The notes under the pieces were generated by a model. It was given only the letters and a program-made list of their open reading frames with translations. It was not told the DNA's origin and did no database searches. Positions 1 through 9,300 of a stretch of 40,659 bases of DNA are shown piece after piece. The translations under genes were made by a program, and so were the position numbers. Each line of letters begins with the position of its first letter. The first letter of the stretch is position 1. Source of the DNA: Cohnella nanjingensis (GTDB lineage: Bacteria > Bacillota > Bacilli > Paenibacillales > Paenibacillaceae). The DNA is taken from contig NZ_JACJVP010000056.1 of the NCBI RefSeq assembly GCF_014212125.1, positions 1 through 40,659 of the forward strand, read 5' to 3'.

Positions 1-92
1 CCGCGGCGTTAACCCGTTTCGGCGGTTATCTCGCGTCCTCCGAGACCCCGCCAATCGAACCCGTTCTCCCTTTTCTTTCTTCTACTTCACGA

Positions 93-2795
93 TTACGGCT
101 TGGAAGCGGCTTGGATCGCTCCGAACGCCCAATGCGTCTTGGGAACGTCAGCGAAGCGCGGCTCCCCGTCCTCCTCGGGCTTCCTCCCCAACAGCTTGTT
201 CACGATCGCGACCGCTTCGGCGCGGCTGAGCGCCTGCTTCGGAAGGAAGCGGCCGTCCGGGTAGCCGTTCAACAAGCCGGCGGCGTGCGCTTGACGGATG
301 GCGGCCTGCGCCCAGTGACCAACCGTATCGGTAAATTCCGCCACGGATGCGGCCTCCCCTTCCCGTTGAGGCAGCCCGGCCAAGAGCGCGGCCATCTCCG
401 CGCGCGTGATCGATTGTTCCGGGCGGAAGGTGCCGTCCGGGTAGCCCTTCATCCATCCGCGAGACACGGCATTTCCGATCGCTTGGCTGGCCCAGTGGGA
501 CACCGGCACGTCGGAGAAACTGCCGGTACCGTTCTTCGTATCCGCCGGAAGGACGCGCATCAGCATGGCGGCCATCTCGGCACGCGTGACGCCGGCATTC
601 GGCTTGAACAAGCCTCCGGCATACCCGGTAATGTAAGCGCCGGTTAAGACGTTCGCCTCCCGCCCATCCCAACCTTCTACGCGTACGACGGCGAAAAGGC
701 CGGATGCCTTCGCGTCGATTGCAATGCCTGCTTGGCCGTTGGGTCCTTGCGCTGTGGGACGGCCTCGGTCCAAGCTGCCTTCAGCGCCGCTTCCTTCGCT
801 ATAGACGCCCGTGTCCGACGCGCCCCCGGCTGGCAGCGTGAGCGTCACGGCTCCCAAGTTCGTCTCCAACTTGACCGGATCGCCGAGCAGCGTTACCGCG
901 CCATTGCCTGCGACCGTCTTCACGGCCGCTGCCTTCTCTGCACGCTTCGCGACAGCCGTCTTCGCCGCAACATCGCGCGTCGGAGATACGACGAGCCTGA
1001 CGGGACCGGAAACGCTCTGCAACGAAGCCGCGGGGACGACGATTACGGTTGACGGCAGCTTGAGTCCGAGAGCGATGCTCTCCTTCGCCAGGAGCTGCGC
1101 CGCGTCCGCCGACAAGGCAAGGACGAACTCCGCTGCTTGATCGCTGAGCGGGGGCAGCGAAATATCCAGTTGAGATTGCGCCTTCGTCTTCAGCTTCGCT
1201 GCCGCATCGGAGACTTTTCCGGAGGAGAGGTCAAGCGCGTCCCGAATCCGTCCGTCCGCTGTACGCTCGCGGCTGACGCTCGTTTGGTCTCCGGAACTGA
1301 GGTCTGCCGTATAGGTTTCGGCCGTCCCGCCGCCGTTTCCGCCCCCGCCTGTTCCACCGCCGCCGCCACCGCCGCCTTCGGACGGCGCGACCGGCTTCAC
1401 CGGCGTCGACGCGGCCGAAGCCGGGGATTCTCCGTTCTCGTTGACGGCCGCGACCGTGAACGTATACTCGGTGCCGTTGGTCAGACCGCCGACCTCCAGC
1501 GGACTGGAAGTGCCGCTCGCCGTCAGGACGGCTTGGCCGCCGGCCCATGCGGTCGCTTTGTATCCCGTGATCGGGCTGCCTCCGTCATCCGCGGGAGGCA
1601 GGAAGCGGACGGTCGCGCTCCGGTCGCCCGGGTCCGCCGTGACGGCGGTCGGCGCGCCCGGCTCTCCCGGCAGCCCGACTTCGGCCGAGCGATCGGATGG
1701 TTCCGAGTTTCCCTGAGCGGTCACCGCCGTCACCGTGAACGTATAAGTCTTCTTGCTCGGCAGCCCCGTCACCCGGATCGGGCCGGCCTCGCCCGCCCCG
1801 GATCCCGCCTGCGCGCCGCTTTCCCAAGCCGTGGCTACGTACCCGGTCACCGGGATGCCGTAGACGGCGGAAGGCGCGAAGCTTACGCGAATCTCGCCGC
1901 CATCCCTCACAGCGGTCACGCCCGAAGGCGCGTCGGGCAGACCGTCAGGCACGACTGCAGCCGAAGGCGCCGACGGCGCGGAATCCCCTTCAGCGTTGAC
2001 TGCGGTCACCGTGAACGTATAGGCTTTTCCTTTCGTGAGGCCCGTGACCTCAATCGGACTGCCGAGCCCCTCAACCGTACGTTCCGCCGTGCCGTTCGCC
2101 CAGGCTGCCACCGTATACTTCCGGATCGGACTCCCCCCGTTCGACGGAACGTCGAAGCTCACCGTCGCCATCTCGAAGCCGGATTCCGCCTCAATGCCTG
2201 TCGGGGCGTCCGGTACCGATATCGCCGTCGTGAAGGTCCAAGGACTCGCGTCGGACATGCCGCTGTACAAGTTGCCGGAGGCATCCCGGAACGCGCCGCG
2301 CGGCACGTAAACCTGATAGGTCGTCCCTCCGGACATGACGTGTGACGGTCGGATCTCTACCGTCGCGCCGTTCACCAACACTTTAGCGCTGCCCGCATCG
2401 ATCTCCTCGATCCGTTCAATCGGCGGGAAGTCGCTGTTTATCCGAAACAATTGAATGATCCGGCCTGCCACCGGCTCTACCGGCTCATCGAACGTGAGCG
2501 TCAGCTTCCCGTCCCGGCCGGCATCTTCCTCTCCGTCTTCCGGCAGCAATTGAATCACGGCTGGCGGCGTCGTATCCGCGGCCAGCGCTCTTGGCGCGTG
2601 ATCGCCGTCAAGATTGGCCGCGTAAGTTGTTCTATTCGTGCCCGCCGCCTCGACTTCGCTCCCCAACAGCTGCCAGGAACGGTCGCTCCCCGCCGCCTCC
2701 GCTCTGCCGCTTCCGCCGATCGCCCACAACGTTTGCAAAGCGACCAGAATCGCAAGCGCCGTCATGCCGGCGCGCCTCCAGCTTGTCCAAATCAT
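93..2795 (-). CDS. SLH-domain surface protein with Big_5-like and three fibronectin type III domains
   Basis: Exported cell-surface protein of 900 residues, probably held on secondary cell-wall polymer by its C-terminal SLH domains. The start at 2795 is chosen because GGAG lies about 9-11 nt upstream; the in-frame ATG at 2804 sits on the ribosome site and longer versions lack a signal. A signal peptide (residues 1-35, RR then a hydrophobic core, AEA cleavage) is followed by a Big_5-like Ig domain (about 75-192), three FN3 domains (about 195-470, each with the YTFTV motif), a glycine-rich linker (about 475-500), an unrecognised domain rich in Ala/Val/Leu (about 500-720) and SLH repeats with GYPDGTFRP and TRAEMAALL motifs to the end. 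The last SLH repeat stops soon after HWAFGAI. No enzymatic motif is visible; an adhesive or structural role is inferred. Confidence 0.9.
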   Translation of the reverse strand: MIWTSWRRAGMTALAILVALQTLWAIGGSGRAEAAGSDRSWQLLGSEVEAAGTNRTTYAANLDGDHAPRALAADTTPPAVIQLLPEDGEEDAGRDGKLTLTFDEPVEPVAGRIIQLFRINSDFPPIERIEEIDAGSAKVLVNGATVEIRPSHVMSGGTTYQVYVPRGAFRDASGNLYSGMSDASPWTFTTAISVPDAPTGIEAESGFEMATVSFDVPSNGGSPIRKYTVAAWANGTAERTVEGLGSPIEVTGLTKGKAYTFTVTAVNAEGDSAPSAPSAAVVPDGLPDAPSGVTAVRDGGEIRVSFAPSAVYGIPVTGYVATAWESGAQAGSGAGEAGPIRVTGLPSKKTYTFTVTAVTAQGNSEPSDRSAEVGLPGEPGAPTAVTADPGDRSATVRFLPPADDGGSPITGYKATAWAGGQAVLTASGTSSPLEVGGLTNGTEYTFTVAAVNENGESPASAASTPVKPVAPSEGGGGGGGGTGGGGNGGGTAETYTADLSSGDQTSVSRERTADGRIRDALDLSSGKVSDAAAKLKTKAQSQLDISLPPLSDQAAEFVLALSADAAQLLAKESIALGLKLPSTVIVVPAASLQSVSGPVRLVVSPTRDVAAKTAVAKRAEKAAAVKTVAGNGAVTLLGDPVKLETNLGAVTLTLPAGGASDTGVYSEGSGAEGSLDRGRPTAQGPNGQAGIAIDAKASGLFAVVRVEGWDGREANVLTGAYITGYAGGLFKPNAGVTRAEMAAMLMRVLPADTKNGTGSFSDVPVSHWASQAIGNAVSRGWMKGYPDGTFRPEQSITRAEMAALLAGLPQREGEAASVAEFTDTVGHWAQAAIRQAHAAGLLNGYPDGRFLPKQALSRAEAVAIVNKLLGRKPEEDGEPRFADVPKTHWAFGAIQAASKP

Positions 2796-2893
2796 GCTAT
2801 GCATCTCTCCTTCGACAATGAGGGACAATATCTCCCCGGTTCTGTCGAAGAATAGCAGGCCGCGCTCCCAAATTACTCTCAAGCTTCTCCCAA

Positions 2894-2929
2894 CAAAAAA
2901 AGAGGCCAACCAGAAATCTCTGGCTGACC
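2894..2929 (-). terminator. Rho-independent terminator of the 5295-2997 gene cluster
   Basis: On the minus strand an 11-bp stem (GGTCAGCCAGA pairing with TCTGGTTGGCC, two or three G-U pairs) with a 3-4-nt loop is followed at once by TCTTTTTTT. It lies 68 nt after the last stop of the cluster and before the SLH gene, so the two are probably separate transcription units. Confidence 0.8.
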
Positions 2930-2996
2930 CCATCATACGGAAGCCCCGCGAAGGAGTCTCTCCTGCGCCGCTCCGGCGCGTGGGCGCTCAAGGCAC

Positions 2997-3184
2997 TTAC
3001 CGCGAATCCTCATACAGGACGTTGATGACGATCGCGAAGCGGGCGCGCTGCAGGTATTCCGGCGAAAAGTCGACCGTGCTCATGGCATTGTTGTCCGAAG
3101 CTTGGAAACCCCAAAGCGGCTGCCGGTCGCCAAGAACGTGCTGGCGATCAGGATCGCCAAAGCCCGTCGAATGCGAACAGCCAT
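2997..3184 (-). pseudogene. Small exported protein, frameshifted
   Basis: An ATG at 3184 has a strong ribosome site (GGAGGGGG, 3 nt away) overlapping the 3' end of the lipoprotein gene. It opens with a typical signal peptide (MAVRIRRALAILIASTFLA) but meets TGA at 3080-3082 after 34 codons. The neighbouring frame stays open to TAA at 2997-2999 and reads like real protein with GC-rich third positions (it includes WGFQASDNNAMS and ends RFAIVINVLYEDSR). One extra base near 3120 would join both into a 62-residue secreted peptide. This may be a true decay mutation or a sequencing indel. The family was not recognised. Confidence 0.55.
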
Positions 3185-3606
3185 GCGCCCCCTCCTTCCA
3201 CCCCCTCGCAGGAGGACACTTGGAACTGCTTCTTGCCCCAGGCGCGCGCGATCTCGGCGTTCTTGCAGGTAAACGTCGTCTGATTCCTGTCGCTATAGAT
3301 ATCCCGGGAATCGTCGATTCGCACTTCGATCGTCTTGCCGTCCGACCAGAGGTCGTATATGACGGGACCGCTGTCTAACCCTTGCTGTACGGCCATCATC
3401 CGGTCGCCGCGATGCTGCTTGAAGTGGCGCACGAACGCCGTCGCCGTAGCGAGATCTTGCCGATCGAACCGAGTCAGAATATGCCCGCCTTGCCGGTCCT
3501 GTGCGCGGGTGGCGCAGCCGGTCAGAAGCAGCAGCACCACGACCGACGCGGACAGCCATTTCAACAAAACCGCGAGCCACGAATGGTAGACCGTATCCGT
3601 CACCAA
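3148..3606 (-). CDS. Lipoprotein resembling DUF4362 family
   Basis: Predicted membrane-anchored lipoprotein of 152 residues. A hydrophobic stretch ends in the lipobox LLTGC (Cys about 31). The mature part has the pattern of DUF4362 proteins of Bacillus and Paenibacillus: IYDLWSDGKTIEV, then DSRD, a TTFTC segment and a final VSSC, giving two conserved cysteines. Function of that family is not established. The start is uncertain: the frame opens at TTG 3606 with GTG at 3603 next, both with only a weak GGAAG upstream, and an in-frame TAA just before prevents extension. The end overlaps the ribosome site and start of the small exported ORF at 3184. Confidence 0.65.
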   Translation of the reverse strand: MVTDTVYHSWLAVLLKWLSASVVVLLLLTGCATRAQDRQGGHILTRFDRQDLATATAFVRHFKQHRGDRMMAVQQGLDSGPVIYDLWSDGKTIEVRIDDSRDIYSDRNQTTFTCKNAEIARAWGKKQFQVSSCEGVEGGGAWLFAFDGLWRS

Positions 3607-3711
3607 CTTCCATCTTTATTCCGGTGCCGTTGGCCGCGACGATGCTTGTACGGCCTCGGCCTGCGGATCGGCCTCATAACGCCCGTCGCATCGGACAAGC
3701 CATAGACGCGC

Positions 3712-4737
3712 TTAGCGATCTTCCGCCGCGGCCGAGCCTTCCGCGCCCGCGGCGCGCAGCAGCTGCAGCTCCCGATCCGGCGCAAGTCCGGCGCGGCGCG
3801 TCTCCTCCGCGCTTCGGGATGCGTCCCATGCCGCTGTATCGCGGATCGTATCCGCGAGCGGGCGGAACGCGAGCCCCTCGGCCAGCGCGCGGTCGATATT
3901 CACGGCCAGCATGTGAGCGACGTCCGACGTCTCTCCCTCGCCGGGAATCCAGAGCGGGATCTCGATCCATGGCCCCGCCTCCTGCGCCAGCAGCGCGTCG
4001 TCGCTCATCCAGACGAGGCGCGCATCGCCGTTCAACGTCTCGTTGCACGCCTCCAGGAAGCTTCCCATGGAGAGCCGCCGTTCAGGCCCCGTCGCATTGA
4101 ACGTGCCGGTCCGCTGCCGCTCGGCCATCCGAACGATCCATTCCGCCAGGTCGCGGACGTCGATGAACTGGACGCCGGCGTCCGGGTGCCCCGGCGCGAG
4201 CACCTCCCCGCTCTTGCGGATACGGGTAGGCCAGTAGGTGAATCTGTCAGTCGGGTCCTGCGGCCCGACGATCAACCCGGGCCTCACGACGAGCGTCCGC
4301 CCGGGCAGCAGCTCCTCGATCGTCTCTTCGCATGCGGCTTTCAACGCGCCATAGTGCAGGCTTACTTCCTCGGTCTCTGGATCGGCCAGCCGGGCGACGG
4401 GCCAATCTTCGCTTCCCCCAGGACGGCTCAGATCGGCGTAGACCGAGATGCTGGAGACGAAGATATAGCGGTCTACGGCGTCCCTCAGCAGGTCCGCCGA
4501 TTGCCGGACGATCCGCGGCACGTAGCCGGAGCAATCGACGACGGCGTCCCACCGCCGGCCCTCGAGCGCGGTCAGACGGCCGTCCCGATCGCCTTGAAGC
4601 CGTTCTACGCCTGCGGGGAGCTGCCCCGATTCGGTCTGCCCGCGATGAAAGATCGTCACTTCGTGTCCGGACCGAACGGCCGCATGGACGAGATGATAAC
4701 CCAGAAATCGGGTGCCTCCGAGAATTAACAGCTTCAT
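3712..4737 (-). CDS. NAD-dependent epimerase/dehydratase family protein (extended SDR)
   Basis: Cytoplasmic 341-residue extended short-chain dehydrogenase-like protein. The first residues form the nucleotide-binding motif MKLLILGGTRFLG; later come the strand-end SSISVYAD with the catalytic-type serine and the YGALK motif (Tyr-x-x-x-Lys), then a substrate-binding half with the FNATGPE segment. The start at 4737 has AAGGAG about 10 nt upstream; the open frame continues further but without the fold. The usual reaction is epimerisation or dehydration of a nucleotide sugar; the substrate cannot be told from sequence. The gene follows the CWC gene by 64 nt and is probably in the same transcript. 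Confidence 0.85.
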   Translation of the reverse strand: MKLLILGGTRFLGYHLVHAAVRSGHEVTIFHRGQTESGQLPAGVERLQGDRDGRLTALEGRRWDAVVDCSGYVPRIVRQSADLLRDAVDRYIFVSSISVYADLSRPGGSEDWPVARLADPETEEVSLHYGALKAACEETIEELLPGRTLVVRPGLIVGPQDPTDRFTYWPTRIRKSGEVLAPGHPDAGVQFIDVRDLAEWIVRMAERQRTGTFNATGPERRLSMGSFLEACNETLNGDARLVWMSDDALLAQEAGPWIEIPLWIPGEGETSDVAHMLAVNIDRALAEGLAFRPLADTIRDTAAWDASRSAEETRRAGLAPDRELQLLRAAGAEGSAAAEDR

Positions 4738-4801
4738 AAGTCGCCCTCTCCTTCTTCGATTCGCGTAGAATGGCGTTCGGCTCGGCAAGCGATCTTGCGC
4801 A

Positions 4802-5011
4802 TCAATCCGGTCTGGCTGGAGCGCTTCCTGCCGCGCAGGCTTGGCAGACGCACGCCTTGCCCCTCCGCTCCGCCGGGATCGCGGAGAGCACTTCCTTGGG
4901 GATCCGCGTGCGCATGCACCAGCACTGCTCGATAGGTTGGCCTGCCAGCAAGGCGCAGCCGTTGTCACCGCCGCAGACGGGACAGATCGCGGGATCGATG
5001 TTCTCGTGCAA
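4802..5011 (-). CDS. Cysteine-rich CWC family protein
   Basis: Small 69-residue protein with the layout of the Pfam cysteine-rich CWC family: CPVCGGDNGCA near the N-terminus, CWC at about 31-33, the IPKEVLSAIP segment and CVCQAC near the C-terminus. The cysteines suggest metal binding; the role of the family is unknown. It starts with TTG at 5011, preceded by AAGGAGG at 7 nt, while the nearby ATG in another frame is too close to that site. It sits between the broken ORF upstream (gap 29 nt) and the epimerase gene. Confidence 0.8.
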   Translation of the reverse strand: MHENIDPAICPVCGGDNGCALLAGQPIEQCWCMRTRIPKEVLSAIPAERRGKACVCQACAAGSAPARPD

Positions 5012-5040
5012 TGCATATCCTCCTTCCGGACGCTGCCCGC

Positions 5041-5295
5041 CTATCTATCTTCGGTTAGACGCAAAATCAGGGAATAAGTTCCAAACCAGGACCGCAGCGC
5101 CGCGAGCCCGAACATAGGGTAAACGAACGAAGCTTCCCTAATGTTACGTTCGGCGAAGGCGAAGCGCTGCGCCCCGGCCGCCTTCAGTACGTCTATCCAC
5201 CAGGGCTCCTGCAGATTCGCCAGCTAAGCCATGAAATTCAAGCCATAGTCCTGGTTAAAGCATACTTGCCACGGTACGCGATCCTGCTCGTTCAT
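5041..5295 (-). pseudogene. Small hypothetical gene interrupted by TAG
   Basis: An ATG at 5295, with GGGAGG 6 nt upstream, opens a frame of 84 codons ending in TAG at 5041-5043 and broken only by TAG at codon 24 (5224-5226). Translation on both sides is protein-like: MNEQDRVPWQVCFNQDYGL before, and segments LQEPWWIDVLKAAGAQ, FAFAERNIREASFVYP and LRSWFGTYSLILRL after. The length is exact in frame, so a single nonsense change explains it. The family was not recognised. It is the first ORF of the minus-strand cluster. Confidence 0.6.
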
Positions 5296-5316
5296 TTTCG
5301 GCCTCCCGGCTCTTCA

Positions 5317-5346
5317 TTGTGCGGTCTCCGCCCCATCGACTAGAAT
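5317..5346 (+). promoter_or_regulatory. Possible sigma-A promoter of the hydroxyacid dehydrogenase gene
   Basis: TTGTGC, an 18-nt spacer and TAGAAT lie about 55 nt before the ATG at 5400. The match is fair, with no second line of evidence. Confidence 0.4.
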
Positions 5347-5399
5347 GAGAGTGAACCCAGATGCCTATCAAACCGCCCTGCGGAGGAGGTCTCATCCAA

Positions 5400-6362
5400 A
5401 TGAATATCGTCGTATTAGACGGACATACGCTGAATCCCGGCGATCTGAGCTGGGAGCGTCTCGAGGCGCTTGGCCCGCTTACGGTCTACGACCGGACGCC
5501 GGCTGAGCGGATCGTCGAGCGCGCGGAGGGCGCCGAGATCGTGCTCACGAACAAGACGCCGCTGCGGGCCGACGTGTTGGACCGGCTGCCCAAGCTGCGC
5601 TATATCGGCGTGTTGGCGACCGGATACGATATCGTCGACGTCCAAGCGGCAGCCGACCGGGATATCGTCGTCGCGAATGTACCTACATATGGGACGGACT
5701 CCGTGGCGCAGTTCGTCTTCGCGCTGCTGCTGGAGCTCTGCCACCGGGCCGGCCTGCACAGCGATTCGGCGCATCGCGGCGACTGGGCGGACAGTCCGGA
5801 CTTCAGCTATTGGCATACGCCGCAGACCGAGCTCGCCGGCAAGACGCTCGGCATCGTCGGCATGGGCCGCATCGGCGCCCGCACCGCGGAGCTGGCCGCA
5901 GCATTCGGCATGCGCGTCCTCGCGGCGGGTCGGAGCGTCGAGCCGCAGCCGGGAGACCCGGCGAACGTGCGCCGCGCGGACCTCGCGACCGTGCTGAAGA
6001 CGGCGGACGTCGTGAGCCTCCACTGCCCGCTCACTCCGCAGACGGAGCGGATGATCAACCGGGATACGCTGGCTCTCATGAAGCCGAGCGCCTACTTGAT
6101 CAACACCGCCCGAGGCAAGCTCGTCGCGGAAGACGATCTCGCGGGGGCGCTCCGTTCGGGCGCGATCGCGGGTGCGGCGCTGGACGTGCTGTCCCAGGAG
6201 CCGCCGCCCCCCGATCATCCGCTCGTCGGCGCGCCGAACTGCATTCTGACGCCCCATATCGCTTGGGCGTCGTTCGAAGCGCGAGAGCGGCTGCTCCGCG
6301 CCGCTGTGGACAACGTCGCGCGCTTCCTCGCGGGCGATCCGGCGAATCTCGTCAGCCGGTGA
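5400..6362 (+). CDS. D-2-hydroxyacid dehydrogenase, glycerate dehydrogenase-like
   Basis: Cytoplasmic NAD(P)H-dependent oxidoreductase interconverting a 2-keto acid and a D-2-hydroxy acid; overall pattern closest to hydroxypyruvate/glycerate reductases (VLDGHTLNPGDLSWE, then YDRTPAE, NKTPL). The 320-residue product has the Rossmann motif GIVGMGRIG (151-159) and the catalytic trio Arg238 (NTARGKL), Glu267 (SQEPP) and His286 (TPHIAWAS). ATG at 5400 is chosen because GGAGGAGGT lies 9 nt upstream; an upstream in-frame ATG at 5361 has no such site. It is monocistronic and converges on the glycosyltransferase gene with a 31-nt gap. The exact substrate is inferred. Confidence 0.88.
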   Translation: MNIVVLDGHTLNPGDLSWERLEALGPLTVYDRTPAERIVERAEGAEIVLTNKTPLRADVLDRLPKLRYIGVLATGYDIVDVQAAADRDIVVANVPTYGTDSVAQFVFALLLELCHRAGLHSDSAHRGDWADSPDFSYWHTPQTELAGKTLGIVGMGRIGARTAELAAAFGMRVLAAGRSVEPQPGDPANVRRADLATVLKTADVVSLHCPLTPQTERMINRDTLALMKPSAYLINTARGKLVAEDDLAGALRSGAIAGAALDVLSQEPPPPDHPLVGAPNCILTPHIAWASFEARERLLRAAVDNVARFLAGDPANLVSR

Positions 6363-6393
6363 ACTGGCTGTCCGAAGCTCGCCGTCGCCGCGC

Positions 6394-9300
6394 TCAGGCA
6401 CCGAAGTACCAGGACGAGAACCACTTGAGCGCGTGCGCGACATACGACTGCTTCACCGTCATGCCGGACAAGACCGGATAGAAGAGGATGAAGAGCCCGA
6501 GGACGACGCCCATGTAGGCATAGACGGCGCCGCGCGATAGCAGGCGGCTCTCCCGTCCCAGCATGATCAGGTAGACGGCGAGCAGGATGAGGAACGGAAT
6601 GCTCGCGAAGAAATGGTAGATGAACGTCAGCCGCTGCACGCCGACCCACGGCAAATATTCCGCCGCCAGACCGACGAGCAGGAACGTGAGCCGCGGGTCC
6701 GGCTTGCGGAGGCGGACCCCGATCGCCGCGAAGACCGCCGCCGTGCCGACCCACCACACCGCCGGGTTGCCCAGCGCCGCGATGCTCGATACGTAGCCGG
6801 GCGCAACCGATCCGGCGTAATACCAGATGGGCTTCACGATCAGCGGCCACTCCCACCAACTCGAGGCGAACGGATGCGTCGCGACGAGATGGCTGTGGTA
6901 GTTGAACATGAACTTCTGGTAATTCAGCATGCCCTGGAAGTCGTGGCCCGGACCCGGTACCAGGAAGAACGGAATGTAGCTGAGCGTATAGATGACTGCA
7001 GGCACGAGCAGGAACGCGAGGCAGCACCAGCCTACGACCTGCCAGAGAAATCTCCTCTCTCTGTACCGGCGATAGAGCGCGATGGCCAGAATCACGGCCA
7101 GGCCCGCCCCCGCGTAGATGTCGATCCACTTGGAAGCCGCCCCGATGCCGAAGAACAGCCCCGCCAGCCCGAGCGGCGCCGCGCAGGCGCGGAACGATGC
7201 GCCGCCGAGACTCCGTATATAGAATTTGTACATGTAGTAGTACATCATCAGGATGAAGAATACGCCATACACGTCGATCGTGGCGATGCGCGTCTGCGTG
7301 AAGTGCATGAAGTCGAACGCGAGCAGGAAGGCCGCCAGGAAGGCGTATTCGGTCTTGCCGAACAGCCGCTTGGCGAACAGGTACAGCATCGGGATCATGG
7401 CGATCCCGAACAGCGTGCCGACGACGCGCCAGCCGAACGGATTCATGCCGAAGATCGCGACCCCGAGGGAGATGAGCGCCTTGCCGAGCGGCGGATGCGT
7501 CGTCTCGTACGGCTCGATATGATGCAGGAATTCGTAGGCGGTCCGCGCGTGATAGATCTCGTCGAAATACATGCTGTTCAAATAGGACGGCTTGTCCGGC
7601 ACGGAACCGGGCTCGTCGATGAGGCGCGCCCCTTCCTCCGGGTTCGCCGACGTCGGCGCGATGGGGCGCTGCATGTCGTCCCGGAACGCGAGCTCGTAGA
7701 GCGTCCCGCCGGGCTTGGTCGCCGTGAGCCGCGCATAGCGCGCCGTGAACGAGACCGGCTGCTGCTTCCACTGGAAGACGGTGCCGCCGTTCAGCTCCAG
7801 CTGCAGCGCCGGCGTCCAGTTCTGTCCGTCCGACGATTGGGACAACTCGAACGCGCCGTCGCCGATGCCGCCGTACCAGAGGACGCTCGCGACCGTCGCC
7901 GGCTGGCCGAAGTCGTAGACGACGGCGCTGTCGGCGGCGCCGGGCTTCCAAGCGGTATCCGGGTTGCGCATCGTGCCCAGATTCACGAAGGCCAGGATTG
8001 CATAGACCGCCGTGAGGCCGGTAACGAGGAGGCGGTCGATCCGTTTCATGCGCCGCTCCGCGTTCGCCGACAGCTCCTCCCGGATGCCGCCGTCCGATGC
8101 GGCGGGACGTGCGGCCCCCCGCGGCTTGGCCTTGCCCGTCTGCGCCTTGGCAGGCGACTTCCCGACAGCCTTGTCCGGCGTCCAGCCGACATAGGCGGCG
8201 TATCCCGCGATGACGATGTTGCAGAGCGAGAGGAAGCGGAACCAGCCGTCGCCCGCAGCAAGGTAATATTGCTTGTCCAAGCTGAACTTGAAGACGTAAG
8301 CGACGTCCGCGAAATGGGTGAAGGTGAGCGCGAGGAACATCCAGAGCATCCTCCGGTCCTTCAGGAGCGCATAGGCCAGCAGCGCGAGGACGACGGCCGG
8401 GTAGCCGTAGCGCTCATGCATGTTGGTCTTCAGGGCGAACACGAGCGCGTGCGTTAGAAAGGCGAGGTAGGCGTAATGGGCGACCGGCCGCTGCCGGTAA
8501 CGATAAGCGAGTACCGCGATGAAGACCACGATGAGCACGACGAACAGGTTGCTCGAGACCGTCATGCCGCTCGTCAGCTTGGCGGCGTTCAGCCCGAGCA
8601 GGCCGTACAGGTTCGCCGCGTTCAACGTGGCGTACGGATAGCTCTCGAACATGGCCCGATACCGTTCGACGATCCACCATGGCTTCTGGCCGATGGAGAA
8701 CGGGAGAACCAGCAGGACGAACGCGGCGGCGCCGTATAGGATAGCGCGCGCCCAGGCTTTTCCGTCCTTTCTCCGCCAGAGGGCAATGAGGAGGACGGGG
8801 ATCAGGACGACGGCCTGCGGCTTGATCAGGATCGCGACGACGAGGCAGGCGGACGCGCGCGCCAGCTTGTTCTCCGCGATGAGCCAGACGGACAGCAGGA
8901 CAAACAGCGTGAAGACGGAGTCGATCTGCCCCCAGACGACCGAATTGTGGAACACCATCGGATTGAGCAGATAGAGCGGCGCCAGGACCGCCGCGACCCG
9001 CGCGCCCGCGTACTTCCGCGCCAGCCTGAATACGACCCAGGCGGCCAGCAGGTCGGCGACGATCGACGGCAGCTTCAAGAAGATCAGGGAAGCGCTCGTC
9101 TGATATTCCAGCGCGAAGACATGTTGGAACAGGCCGATTACGTAGAGCACGTAGATATAGCCCGGCGGGTAGTCGACGAACATGTCGGCGGTATAGAAGC
9201 CGGGCAAGCCCGCTTCATAAGCGTGATTCGCCCAGGCGTAGAAATCGAGAATGTCGATCGGATGGCCGGCGACGATCGGGGCGCAGACGACGCGCAGCGC

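Noticed and set aside
5224..5226. Pyrrolysine read-through of TAG
   Set aside because: No pyl genes or methyltransferase context are present; a nonsense mutation is simpler.
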